DNA of 64,000 bases. Origin: JBDNJM01 sp041687755. Its GTDB lineage: Bacteria; Planctomycetota; UBA1135; GCA-002686595. Position numbers and translations under genes: made by a program. Below the pieces are notes generated by a model. The model searched no databases, was not told the origin of the DNA, and saw only the letters and a program-made list of their open reading frames with translations. The DNA lies in assembly GCA_041687755.1 (NCBI GenBank), contig JBDNJM010000108.1, forward strand, positions 1 to 64,000. Direction: 5' to 3'. Within the stretch, counting starts at the first letter, position 1; each line of letters opens with the position of its first letter. Below, in pieces: positions 11,198-19,747 of this stretch.

Positions 11198-11243
11198 ACG
11201 GCGCCTCAGGCCCTGGGGGGGAATCGGGCCCTGGAGGCGCCGT
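11198..11243 (-). terminator. Hairpin directly after the Hc1-like gene
   Basis: ACGGCGCCTC near 11198 pairs with GAGGCGCCGT ending at 11243; a further GGCC/GGCC pairing and a small bulge extend the stem. It begins only a few bases beyond the minus-strand stop at 11250, the position expected of a transcription terminator or mRNA 3' end protector. Confidence 0.5.
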
Positions 11244-11249
11244 TAGGCA

Positions 11250-11435
11250 TCAGTCACCGCCGCCCGAGTCCCGCAGCTCAAGCATCTCCTTGCGGATCTC
11301 CTGGGCGTGGTTCTTCACGTCTTGCATGGCCTTGCGGACACGCGCGCAGGCTGCCTTGTTGCCGGTGGCGGCCTTCTCAACGTCGTCGCGGATGGCGCTG
11401 ACGGACTCCACGAGGGACTGGTAATTCTGGGTCAT
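11250..11435 (-). CDS. Small Hc1-like nucleoid protein
   Basis: 61 residues from the ATG at 11435; the longer open frame upstream is not protein-like. The sequence is mostly charged helix: MTQNYQSLVESVSAIRDDVE, then KAATGNKAACARVRKAMQDV, and NHAQEIRKEMLELRD. The K-A-A-x-G-N-K-A-A-x-x-R-x-R-K pattern is what is seen in histone H1-like Hc1 proteins of chlamydiae and planctomycetes, which bind DNA and compact the nucleoid. The usual Lys/Ala/Pro-rich tail of longer Hc1 proteins is absent. It is a single gene with hairpins downstream. Confidence 0.72.
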   Translation of the reverse strand: MTQNYQSLVESVSAIRDDVEKAATGNKAACARVRKAMQDVKNHAQEIRKEMLELRDSGGGD

Positions 11436-12013
11436 TCGTCGGGCTCTGTCGTTTAGGGGTTCAGAGGGGGGGGGCACTTTTACGGCCTGAAAGGAGCCTG
11501 GATGGGCCGCCGAACGGTCCAGGGGCTGCCGAGGTGCCTCACGGGCAGGAGTGGGGATACCAGGCGCGAGCCACTCTTGTAAAGCCAAACTGCCCCCCGA
11601 GGAAAGGCCTAGGAGCGCGGTTGGGTCAGGGTTGTCCCTCGTTGAGGCCATGGCTTGGGAGCCCTCTCCGGGTGCCTAAAGGGGGCCTAGCTCTCCTCCA
11701 GCAGCCCCCCACCGACAGACCAACCCCAGACCGGGAGGATCGGCCCTAACGACCCCGCCAGGGCCGATTTTGCATTCTTGGAGAGCCCCGAGAGCCCCAC
11801 TCGGAACACCCCAGGGCGCCAGGCGGGGGCCTGCGAACCGGCCTGCTCCCGTCCCGTTGGGCCGCTCGGCCGCTGGCTGCTCGCAAGCTGCGGCGCACCG
11901 TGCGAGAACGACATGGCTGCCGTTGCATGGACGGCTCCAGTACCGATGCCCTCGCGGTCCCACGCGCCGAACCTGCTCTACAAGCGCGCGAACCAGCTGC
12001 CCGCGAGCCCGGC
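11436..12013. other. 578-base gap, no convincing gene
   Basis: Open frames here are arginine/proline-rich and do not look like proteins. The left part is the promoter region of the Hc1-like gene and includes a G-run near 11466-11474. A 9-bp inverted repeat (ATCGGCCCT 11740-11748 / AGGGCCGAT 11761-11769) followed by TTTGCATTCTT on the plus strand resembles an intrinsic terminator, but no plus-strand gene precedes it. A small RNA ending there is possible but unsupported. Confidence 0.35.
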
Positions 12014-12508
<495 letters not shown>

Positions 12509-12742
12509 GGTGCGAATCAGCGGTTGGGGGTCCGTGGGGGGTCGGGGGCGATGATCGGGAAGGTGCGGCCCGCGGACCAGCCCGCAAGCGCTCCCCGAGT
12601 GCAACGTTGCGGTGGATGAGAGAACGATGCACGGCGCCTTGGAGGGCGCCGCGCGGTGCGTCCGACAGGGCCTCGACACGGGCCGCTGGCTCGCATCGCT
12701 GCCCCGACGGTGCCTCGCGTTCGCCGATTCCCGGGCGCCCCG

Positions 12743-13549
12743 TCAGTTGGGCATGGAGCCAGGGGGCGTCCCCGGCTCGCGCAACGCGATCGGGCGGCCA
12801 AGCACTTCGGACATCACGACTGCGCGCTTGAGGTCCGCCGCGTCGATCCGGCGGCCGAACAGGCTCAGTTCTGTGGCGACCGTCAGGCCGGGCACGACCC
12901 GGGATACGGAGCCGGTCAGCACCCCCGCCGCCCCGAGGCCGCTGGGCAGCGCGAGGAACCGCTCGCGCTCCAGATCCGCGCCGCGCTCCAGCGCCTCCTC
13001 AGCAGAGCCGCCCATCGCCATGCGGTCCTTCAGCGAGAGCCCACTCTCAAGATGGTCCTCGCTCAGGATCTTGGAGAGCCCGGTCCGAAGCTGCGGCGCG
13101 AGCTGGGTCGTCGGACGAACCCGAGAATTCGGCGTGGTGGGCAGCGGCCCGCGCCCCGCCCCGGGGCCTTGAGGGCGCGCCGTGGACGCCCGCGGTGCGC
13201 TGGGCTTGGTCGCCTCGTCGATCGCCTTGCGGGTCTCCTCCACCTGACCCTCGACCTTCTCGCTGACCTGCTCGAGGCCGCTCATCAGGTCCTTCCACAG
13301 GTCGCGGCCCTGCTTCTCGTCCGGCTTCCCGGAGGACTCACCGGAAGACCCGGACGCGCGCGTCGGGGGAACCATCTGCTGCGCAGCCTTCTGCTTCTTC
13401 TTGTTCTCCGAGCGGCGGCCAAGGACCGGCAGCCCGAAGAACGCAAGCAGCAGCAACAGCTGCAGGAGACCGCGCAGCAGCCCTTCGGGCTCGGACTGGG
13501 CGAGGGGCAGACCCTCAAGCAGACCGCCTTGGAAAATGTCGAAGCTCAC
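12743..13549 (-). CDS. Hypothetical membrane-anchored protein of the floA operon
   Basis: 268 residues from a GTG with a GGAG sequence about ten bases upstream. One hydrophobic segment (about residues 27-43, LLQLLLLLAFFGLPVLG) is followed by a Lys-rich, then polar Ser/Gly/Pro region with a short helix (LWKDLMSGLEQVSEKVEGQV), and a folded-looking C-terminal part (AGVLTGSVSRVVPGLTVA onward). It begins 19 bases after the floA stop and is probably co-transcribed. No family recognised. It may be a partner of the FloA/NfeD membrane assembly. Confidence 0.7.
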   Translation of the reverse strand: MSFDIFQGGLLEGLPLAQSEPEGLLRGLLQLLLLLAFFGLPVLGRRSENKKKQKAAQQMVPPTRASGSSGESSGKPDEKQGRDLWKDLMSGLEQVSEKVEGQVEETRKAIDEATKPSAPRASTARPQGPGAGRGPLPTTPNSRVRPTTQLAPQLRTGLSKILSEDHLESGLSLKDRMAMGGSAEEALERGADLERERFLALPSGLGAAGVLTGSVSRVVPGLTVATELSLFGRRIDAADLKRAVVMSEVLGRPIALREPGTPPGSMPN

Positions 13550-13568
13550 AGGAGGACTCCTATTCGGA

Positions 13569-14636
13569 TCAGGCGTTGGGGTCGGTGGACTTCGGCGAGG
13601 TGTCGCCGCCGATGCTCTCGCGCATCTGCGAGTCGGCCTGGATGTTGCGCATGCGGTAGAGGTCCATCACGCCGATGTTCCCGCTGACCAGGGCGCCGGC
13701 CAACGCCTTCGGCACCTCGGCCTCGGCCAGCACCAGTTCGGCGCGGTTCTCCATGACCTTCGCCACGAACTCCTGCTCGGCGGCCACGGCCATCGCGCGG
13801 CGCTTCTCCGCCATCGCCTGGGCGACGCGCTTGTCCGCCTCGGCCTGGTCGGCCTGCAGCCGCGCGCCAATGTTGCTGCCGATGTCCACGTCGGCGATGT
13901 CGATCGAGACGATCTCGAAGGCCGTGCCCGCGTCGAGACCGCGCGCCAGCACCGTCTTGGAGATGTCATCGGGGTTCTCGAGCACTTCCTTGTGGCTGCT
14001 CTTCGAGCCGATGGTGCTGACGATGCCCTCACCCACCCGCGCGATGACCGTTTCCTCACCCGCGCCACCGACCAGGCGCGCGATGTTCGTGCGCACCGTG
14101 ACCCGGGCCTTGGCCAGCACCTGAATGCCGTCGCCAGCGACCGCGGCGATCTCGGTCTTGCCCGAGGCAGGGTTGGGGCAGTCGATGACCTTGGGCGTCA
14201 CGCTTGTGCGCACGGCCTCGAGCACGTCGCGTCCCGCCAGGTCGATCGACGCGGCGGTGCGGAAGTCAAGCTCGATGCCGGCGCGGTTGGCGGCGATTAG
14301 CGCGCGCACGACGCGCTGGAGGTTGCCGCCCGCGAGCACGTGGGCCTCGAGGTCGCGCTTGTCGATGTCGTCGAGCCGCGCCTGAACCATCATCACCTTA
14401 GCGTCCACGATCTGTGCCGGCGGCACCTTGCGCAAGCTCATCGCCACCATGTCGAACAGCCCGACGTTGGCCTTCGTAAGCAGCGAGCGCACGTACAGAT
14501 TCGCGTAGCGCACGAAGACGAAGCCGAGGAACACTAGGCCCAGAACGAGGCCGATGATCACGATCATCTTAAAGGGACCCTGATCCCCGATTTTGGGTGC
14601 GAGGAACGCGAGCGAGGCCATCGAGGTCGAAAGCAT
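13569..14636 (-). CDS. floA: Flotillin-like protein FloA
   Basis: 355 residues from the ATG at 14636 (a second ATG lies at 14621). An N-terminal hydrophobic hairpin (IVIIGLVLGLVFLGFVFV) is followed by the SPFH/FloA region: FDMVAMSLRKVPPAQIVDAK, GGNLQRVVRALIAANRAGIE, and the Ala/Glu-rich coiled coil ARLQADQAEADKRVAQAM ... EKRRAMAVAAEQE. The C-terminus has VPKALAGALVSGNIGVMDLY, typical of FloA. FloA oligomers organise fluid or raft-like membrane microdomains and usually pair with NfeD proteins, which lie just upstream here in the same orientation. Confidence 0.93.
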   Translation of the reverse strand: MLSTSMASLAFLAPKIGDQGPFKMIVIIGLVLGLVFLGFVFVRYANLYVRSLLTKANVGLFDMVAMSLRKVPPAQIVDAKVMMVQARLDDIDKRDLEAHVLAGGNLQRVVRALIAANRAGIELDFRTAASIDLAGRDVLEAVRTSVTPKVIDCPNPASGKTEIAAVAGDGIQVLAKARVTVRTNIARLVGGAGEETVIARVGEGIVSTIGSKSSHKEVLENPDDISKTVLARGLDAGTAFEIVSIDIADVDIGSNIGARLQADQAEADKRVAQAMAEKRRAMAVAAEQEFVAKVMENRAELVLAEAEVPKALAGALVSGNIGVMDLYRMRNIQADSQMRESIGGDTSPKSTDPNA

Positions 14637-14963
14637 GGACGTATTGGAGGCGGCGGCGCGCAGCGGCGCCGGGGTCGAGTCGACTGAGGTGGACGAGGTG
14701 GCCGAAGCGCCCGCGATGCAGCGGGGGTCAGGCATGTACAGTGTGCATGACTGTGGCCCGAATCCGGCGTGCGCTCAAGCCTTCAAGAACTTCCCGGCTG
14801 CGGGTCGGCCCCCCAGTCCAGCTCGAAGCGCCGCAGGACGAGTTCGGACACCTCCGCCAGCGCGTCACGCATCGACGGTCTACACGCCCATCTCGGACGG
14901 TTGGCCCCTTCTTTGCCACGCCGAGCCCTGCTCTTTCGACCGCCGAAGGGCGGATCCCTCCGT
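14637..14963. other. 327-base gap between short nfeD and floA
   Basis: No full gene. On the minus strand a 29-codon frame (14783-14872) encodes a peptide reading MRDALAEVSELVLRRFELDW then GADPQPGSS. Its composition is more protein-like than the surrounding frames, so it may be a real mini-ORF or the remnant of a larger gene. The region also has to carry the floA leader. Nothing else recognised. Confidence 0.3.
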
Positions 14964-15458
14964 CTACTCCGCGGCGGGCGCGCCCAGCGCCTCGGCACGC
15001 GCCACGACCACTCGGTTCCCGCGCACCTCGACGACCTGCACGGACGTCCCCGGCTCCAGGCTCTCACCCCGGCTGACCACGTCCACGCGCCGGCCATCGA
15101 TACGCGCATGCCCGGCGGGGCGCAGGGGGGTGAGCACCTCCCCGCGCTGCCCGACCAGCCCGAGATCGCGGTCGTCGGTCGCGTCCTGGGCCTTGAAGCT
15201 GAGCCCGCCGTTGATCATCAGCCGCCCGAACGGCGTGTACGGCAGCAGCTTGACCGCGAGCGACACCACGATCGGGATCGACACGCAGGTCACGATCAGA
15301 AACGTCGTTCCGAAGGATCCGCTGACCTGATACGCGGTAACGACCGACGCCACGAAGGCGGCTAGGGCGCCGAAGCCCAGGAGGCCGCCGCTGGGGATCA
15401 GCACCTCGGCGGCGATGAACGCCAGCCCTAGGGCGTAGAGCAGGATCGATGTGGTCAT
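14964..15458 (-). CDS. Short NfeD-family membrane protein
   Basis: 164 residues from the ATG at 15458 (MTTSILLYALGLAFIAAEVL), seven bases after the stop of the long NfeD. Two or three membrane segments (about residues 3-20, 28-42, 52-70) precede a soluble C-terminal OB-fold domain (LGLVGQRGEVLTPLRPAGHA ... GTSVQVVEVRGNRVVV), the NfeD C-terminal domain. It lacks the protease domain and corresponds to the truncated NfeD1b type that partners flotillins. Likely acts with the adjacent full-length NfeD and FloA. Confidence 0.88.
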   Translation of the reverse strand: MTTSILLYALGLAFIAAEVLIPSGGLLGFGALAAFVASVVTAYQVSGSFGTTFLIVTCVSIPIVVSLAVKLLPYTPFGRLMINGGLSFKAQDATDDRDLGLVGQRGEVLTPLRPAGHARIDGRRVDVVSRGESLEPGTSVQVVEVRGNRVVVARAEALGAPAAE

Positions 15459-15465
15459 GGGAGAC

Positions 15466-17034
15466 TCAGCCTTGTTCGGAGTGTTCGGGAGTCCCGGTCT
15501 TAGACCCTCCGGCCGGTTCAACAACCAGCCGGCCCGTGCGCAGCTCTGTCACGCGCACGGGAGTGCCGGAGTCTAGGGCCGCGCCGTCGACGCTGGCCTC
15601 GAACTCCACTCCGCCGTGATGGTCGAGCCGCACCTTGCCCACCGGGCGCAGGTCGGTCACGGCGCTGCCGAGCGCGCCGACCTGCACGGCCGGGCTGCTC
15701 TCGACGCGCACCGCCTCGCCGAACGCTAGCCCGCCTGCGGGCACGGATATCGCGCGGCGCAGCAGAGGCGTTTGCGGCAGGAAGCGCGACAGGGTGATCG
15801 CGCCCACCGCGCCCAGGGAGGTCCAAACCACGGTCGTGTAGACCGCGTCGAAGGCCAGGCTACGGTCGAGGGCGTTGCCCAGGGGAATGCCGGAGCCGAG
15901 CTGGGACCAGATCAGTCCCCCGATGATCAGCAGGCCACCGGTAATTCCCGCTACCAGCGTGCCGGGCACAATCAGCAGCTCTACGGCGAGCAGCACCAGG
16001 CCCAGCCCGATCACGGCGAAGTGCTCCATGCCGGCCAGCCCGGTCAGGTAGCGGCCCATCAGCAGCACGATGAAGCACACCACCGAGAGGATTCCGAACA
16101 GCCCGAAGCCCGGCGCCTGCAGCTCGAGGAACAGGAACAGGATCCCGCCCGCCAGCAGCATCGGCGCCAGCATCGAGAGCAGGCGCGCGAGGCGTTCGGA
16201 GCTCGTCGGCAGGAAGTCCAGCACCTCCGCGTTGAACAGCCCCAGCTTGATCTCGAGCAGTTCGTCGAGGTCCTCGGCCGTGCCATCCGACATGCCGTAC
16301 TCCAGGGCCTCGTTATTGGTCAGCGAGACGAGCGTGACCCCGTCGGCGATCGTCCTGAGCTTGCGCACCCGGGCCTCGCGCTCGAGCAGGTCCGCCCACT
16401 CCGCGCCGTCCACGATGCGCGTCAGCCCCTCCTCGTCGATCAGCAGCACCTCGAGCCCCTTGTCGACCATGCCGGCGGCCAGCGCTCCGTTGCGGTCGTG
16501 GGCCTCCGCCCAGGAGCGCCATTCGCTGCGAAACGCGCTGAGGAACTTCTCGTCGACCGCCGTCGGACCCCCGGGGGTCATTAGGATCGGCTGCGCGGCG
16601 CCAATCACCGACGTCGGCGACATGTACACGTAGTCGCAGGCCATCGCGACCAGGGCGCCCGCCGACAGCGCTCGCTTGTCGATCCAGGCCACGATGCGCA
16701 CGCCGTCGTCGCGGGCGCGATCGATCGCCTTCGCGATCGTCCACATCAGCTGCACCTCGCCGCCGGGCGTGTCCAGGCGCAGCACGATCGTGGCCTCGGT
16801 CGACTTGGCCTCCTCGATCGCGCGCCGCAGCAGCGACAGCCCGCCGGAGTTGAGCTGCTCGTCGAAGCCCACCAGCAGCACGTCGGGCGTGGAGGCCTCC
16901 GCGGACTGGAGCATCGCCGGCGGTAGGCCCGCGGAAGCCCGGGCGGGGCTTGCGGCGAACAGCGCCCACCAGCCGACCAGGCACAGCAGGGCCCCGAACA
17001 GGCGCGAGCGACGGGCAGTCGGGAGGTTCTTCAT
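15466..17034 (-). CDS. nfeD: Full-length NfeD membrane serine protease
   Basis: 522 residues from the ATG at 17034; the longer open frame upstream is not protein-like. Signal sequence (about 10-35), ClpP/SppA-like protease domain (about 50-260) with LRLDTPGGEVQLMW and the nucleophile segment DKRALSAGALVAMACDYVYM (Ser about 124), and a plausible catalytic Lys near 163 as in archaeal 1510-N. Then four or five membrane helices (about 290-430) and an NfeD OB-fold at the end. Such proteases cleave hydrophobic segments of membrane proteins. It leads the nfeD-short nfeD-floA cluster. Catalytic Lys assignment is by spacing only. Confidence 0.9.
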   Translation of the reverse strand: MKNLPTARRSRLFGALLCLVGWWALFAASPARASAGLPPAMLQSAEASTPDVLLVGFDEQLNSGGLSLLRRAIEEAKSTEATIVLRLDTPGGEVQLMWTIAKAIDRARDDGVRIVAWIDKRALSAGALVAMACDYVYMSPTSVIGAAQPILMTPGGPTAVDEKFLSAFRSEWRSWAEAHDRNGALAAGMVDKGLEVLLIDEEGLTRIVDGAEWADLLEREARVRKLRTIADGVTLVSLTNNEALEYGMSDGTAEDLDELLEIKLGLFNAEVLDFLPTSSERLARLLSMLAPMLLAGGILFLFLELQAPGFGLFGILSVVCFIVLLMGRYLTGLAGMEHFAVIGLGLVLLAVELLIVPGTLVAGITGGLLIIGGLIWSQLGSGIPLGNALDRSLAFDAVYTTVVWTSLGAVGAITLSRFLPQTPLLRRAISVPAGGLAFGEAVRVESSPAVQVGALGSAVTDLRPVGKVRLDHHGGVEFEASVDGAALDSGTPVRVTELRTGRLVVEPAGGSKTGTPEHSEQG

Positions 17035-17220
17035 GAGACTCCCGCGATCATAGACCCCGCGAGCGCCCCCATCGAGCGCTGCTCGCTCAGGCGCGCCCGC
17101 TGGCCTCGGATTCCGACAGCTGGGGCAGGCCGTCGCCAGCCGTTCATCCAGGCCCTCCATAACCTCAAGGGCCCAAGGGCTCCGCCCCCCAGACCCGTTG
17201 GCCGGCGCGCTCCTCCCTGT

Positions 17221-18213
17221 CTACACCCAGTCCAGGTCCGAGAACTGGTAGTGCCAGTGCCGGCGGAGCCATTGGATGTCCACCGACTTGCGATACGAGC
17301 GCCCGACCATGAAGTACGGGCTTGTATGCACGAGCCAGCCCCAGGCTTGGAACTGCTCGAACCACGGCGACCAGTCGGGGAACATCGCCACGAGCCCGTG
17401 CACCCCCGGCTCGCCGGCCAGCGACAGCAGTCCGCGTTGCAGCAGCTCGCCCACCTCGGGCTCCTCTGGCGGCACCAACCACTCGATCACGGTCAGCAGG
17501 TTCGGATCGATCTGCGGCACGCGCCGCACGACCGCGAGGCCCCGCAGAACGCCCTCGCTGTCGCGCACGCCCAGCCGCTTGTACTCGCGGGTCGGATGGT
17601 CGACCAGGCGCCAGTTGAGGTACGTCGCGTCGCGAATCGTGGACGCGCCCCAGGCCCCGCTGCAGCGCTCGTAGAGCCACTGGACCTGCTCATCGAAGCG
17701 CTCGAGAAGCTCCACCTCGGCCGGCATCTCGAGCGGCCCCGCGCTTCCGCGACCGAGCATTCCGTGGGGTCGAATCAGGTCGTACCCCATGCCCTCGTGC
17801 ATCTTGCCGAGCTGGAAGTGCCGCTTGTTCGGCATGCCGAAGTGCACGACGTCCTCCCATTGGGAGCCGAACGCCGCGAAGTAGGCCAGCCCGGTCTTGA
17901 GGAACAGGTTCTGCTCTCCCTTGCGCCAGCGGTACTCGGGGTGCACGAAGATGTCCGCGATCTGCAGAAAGTGCGTCTCGAAGTCCTGCACTTCCGCCCG
18001 CAGCGGCCAGGCCGCGTAGTGGCTGACCACGCGCTCGCCATCCAGGCCGAGGAAGATGCGCTGGCCGGCCGGATTGCGCTCGTAGGCCCAGGCCCACTCG
18101 TCCACCGTCCGCGGGCGCGCGTGCTCGGAGTCCTCGGCGAACACCAGGTTGAAGGTCTCGAGCAGCGCCGCCTGATCGCGGGGCTCGTACTGTCGGATTT
18201 CGATCTCGCCCAT
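17221..18213 (-). CDS. GNAT-like acetyltransferase (second of pair)
   Basis: 330 residues. The start EIEIRQYEPRDQAALLETFN and WAYERNPAGQRIFLGLDGERVVSHYAAWPLR, then IADIFVHPEYRWRKGEQNLF, match the N-terminal part of large GNAT acyltransferases (Eis-like / PF13527 type). A second, more divergent GNAT-like half contains YLNWRLVDHPTREYKRLGVR and LRGLAVVRRVP. The substrate is unknown; relatives often sit in polysaccharide or lipid modification loci. Its ATG overlaps the upstream gene's stop by one base (TGATG), and the two proteins are paralogues with matching ends (QWLRRHWHYQFSDLDWV against RWLYENWYYTLGDTDLV). Confidence 0.78.
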   Translation of the reverse strand: MGEIEIRQYEPRDQAALLETFNLVFAEDSEHARPRTVDEWAWAYERNPAGQRIFLGLDGERVVSHYAAWPLRAEVQDFETHFLQIADIFVHPEYRWRKGEQNLFLKTGLAYFAAFGSQWEDVVHFGMPNKRHFQLGKMHEGMGYDLIRPHGMLGRGSAGPLEMPAEVELLERFDEQVQWLYERCSGAWGASTIRDATYLNWRLVDHPTREYKRLGVRDSEGVLRGLAVVRRVPQIDPNLLTVIEWLVPPEEPEVGELLQRGLLSLAGEPGVHGLVAMFPDWSPWFEQFQAWGWLVHTSPYFMVGRSYRKSVDIQWLRRHWHYQFSDLDWV

Positions 18214-19229
18214 CAGACCAGGTCGGTGTCCCCGAGGGTGTAGTACCAGTTCTCGTAGAGCCAGCGCATGTCGTAGCGCCTGCCGTAGGGGCGGCCGACG
18301 AGGAAGTAACTCGTCGTGCGCACCCGGAAGCCCGCGCGCTGAAGCGTGAGGTACTCAGGTATCGCGTCGGGGAGCATCCCCAGGATCCGCTCGTGTCCGC
18401 CCGCTCGGGCGAGCTCGACGGCCGCGTGCAGCAACGCCAGCAGCGCCTCCTCGTCTCCGTGGGCGGTCAGGTGATCGCACAGCAGCAGGCCATCGAGGTG
18501 GTCGAAGGCGCCCGGACGTACGACGAGGTACCCGACGGTCGCGCCGTCGCGCACCGCGCGCAGACGGGTGTAGGTCTGGGTCGGGCAGGCGTCGTAGCGC
18601 CAGCGCAGGTGCGCCGCGTCGCGCACTTGAATGGCTGCGCGCCCCTCGCGCCAGCCCTCGAACAGATCGTCGAACCCCTCGTCGAACGCCTCGAAGGGCT
18701 CGATGTGTACCCCGCCAGGAGCCGCCACCTGCCCGAAGCGCTCCGCGTCCAGCTCGAGCCGGTTCACGTTGCACACCAGCTCGTAGTCGAGGTACTTCGC
18801 CCCGATGCGCCAGGCCGACGGCACCGGGAGGCCCCACATGACCAAATCCTGCCCCTCGCCGCGGCCGCCGTAGAGCTCCGCGTAGGGACGGCCGGTCAGC
18901 ACGAAGAAGCCCGGCGCCTTTAGGCCCCGGCGATAGGCCGGGTCGGTCATCGAGTCGACGGCCTGGCTGAACGACACGCGCCGATCCCCAATCGCGACCC
19001 GCTGGCCGACGCCCGCGTACTGGCTGACAACGGCCCCGTCGGGAGCCAGGGCCAGCATGATCCGCCAGCCACTGGGGTTCTTGAGGTACTGCCAGCGCCA
19101 GCTCTCAAGCGTCCGCGGCTCGAAGTTCGGGTCGACGTCGCTGAAGCAGCGGTTGAACGTCTCGAGGATGCGCTGCTCGTCGCCGGGACGGTACGGGCGA
19201 ATCTCGATGTCGTCGGGGGAGAGTTTCAC
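18213..19229 (-). CDS. GNAT-like acetyltransferase (first of pair)
   Basis: 338 residues from a GTG. The opening DIEIRPYRPGDEQRILETFN, WRWQYLKNPSGWRIMLALAP and VSQYAGVGQRVAIGDRRV, followed by SMTDPAYRRGLKAPGFFVLT, show the acetyl-CoA-binding GNAT region. A second half contains HLRWRYDACPTQTYTRLRAV and VGYLVVRPG. It is a diverged duplicate of the following gene and translationally coupled to it, so the pair may act as a heterodimer or on related substrates. Substrate not deducible. The upstream 60 bases hold a G-rich tandem repeat. Confidence 0.78.
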   Translation of the reverse strand: MKLSPDDIEIRPYRPGDEQRILETFNRCFSDVDPNFEPRTLESWRWQYLKNPSGWRIMLALAPDGAVVSQYAGVGQRVAIGDRRVSFSQAVDSMTDPAYRRGLKAPGFFVLTGRPYAELYGGRGEGQDLVMWGLPVPSAWRIGAKYLDYELVCNVNRLELDAERFGQVAAPGGVHIEPFEAFDEGFDDLFEGWREGRAAIQVRDAAHLRWRYDACPTQTYTRLRAVRDGATVGYLVVRPGAFDHLDGLLLCDHLTAHGDEEALLALLHAAVELARAGGHERILGMLPDAIPEYLTLQRAGFRVRTTSYFLVGRPYGRRYDMRWLYENWYYTLGDTDLV

Positions 19230-19575
19230 GGCGGCGCTGGTCTGGGGGGCGCTGGTCTGGGGGAGGCGCTGGTCTGGGGGAGGCGCTGTTCTGGGGGGGC
19301 GCGGCTACGCTGGGGAGGCCGCTGCTGGCGGGAGGCTGAAGCCCCGGCCGCCACGGCCGGGTGCGGGCCGAGACACGTCGATCCTCGGTCGGCGAGAGCG
19401 CTGATCTTGAACGCGTCCGATCCCTGCGGGTCGTCCCGGTTCGCAGGCGCCCCCCAGGGCCCCTCCGCCGCGAACTCGGGTCCCCGCGGAGCCAGTCTCA
19501 GCAAGCCCTCGAACAGCCCCTCGAACAGCGCCTCGAACAGCGCCGTCGGGGACGCCGAGGAACTGAGGGGCTGGA
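19230..19575. other. 346-base gap with two small tandem repeats
   Basis: No protein gene. It includes the leader of the GNAT pair with the GGCGCTGGTCTGGGG repeat, and near 19509-19545 three imperfect direct copies of CCTCGAACAGC. The right end abuts the 3' end of the selenocysteine tRNA. No promoter was recognised. Confidence 0.4.
19233..19298. repeat. 15-18 bp G-rich tandem repeat upstream of the GNAT pair
   Basis: Four copies of a unit beginning GGCGCTGGTCTGGGG, starting at about 19233, 19248, 19265 and 19282, the last one with a T change and longer G-run. It starts four bases upstream of the GTG start at 19229, so it would form the immediate 5' leader of that mRNA. Confidence 0.85.
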
Positions 19576-19673
19576 TGGCGGGAGCGCATGGGAATCGAAC
19601 CCACCGGTCCCGCTGTTCACGAAACCCAACCGGCTTTGAAGGCCGGGCGGCACACCAGCACCGATCCGCTCCC
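19576..19673 (-). tRNA. selC: Selenocysteine tRNA (anticodon UCA)
   Basis: 98 bases including encoded CCA. Read on the minus strand it begins GGGAGCGG and ends CGCTCCCGCCA. Diagnostic features: a six-pair D stem (CGGTGC/GTGCCG) closing a TGGT loop, an anticodon arm CCGGC-CTTCAAA-GCCGG with UCA anticodon, a long variable arm with seven pairs (GGTTTCG/CGGGACC), a T arm GTGGG-TTCGATT-CCCAT, and a G discriminator before CCA as in E. coli tRNA-Sec. The acceptor has seven canonical pairs and a G opposite G at the eighth. It delivers Sec at UGA codons, so the genome should carry selA, selB and selD elsewhere. It lies 74 bases after the batE-like stop. Confidence 0.93.
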
Positions 19674-19747
19674 GTTCTTAGAGCGCCCATTGCACCTGGA
19701 GCGAGGGGCGGGGGCAAGCCCGGATCGCCGGGCGCTCGGATCCCCGG

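Noticed and set aside
11580..11625. GAGGAAAGGCC considered as an RNase P RNA core
   Set aside because: Only a few bases match, and the other conserved RNase P blocks are absent.
14640..14872. UGA at 14783-14785 considered as a selenocysteine codon joining the mini-ORF to sequence upstream of floA
   Set aside because: The read-through translation has no sensible protein and no Sec family context.
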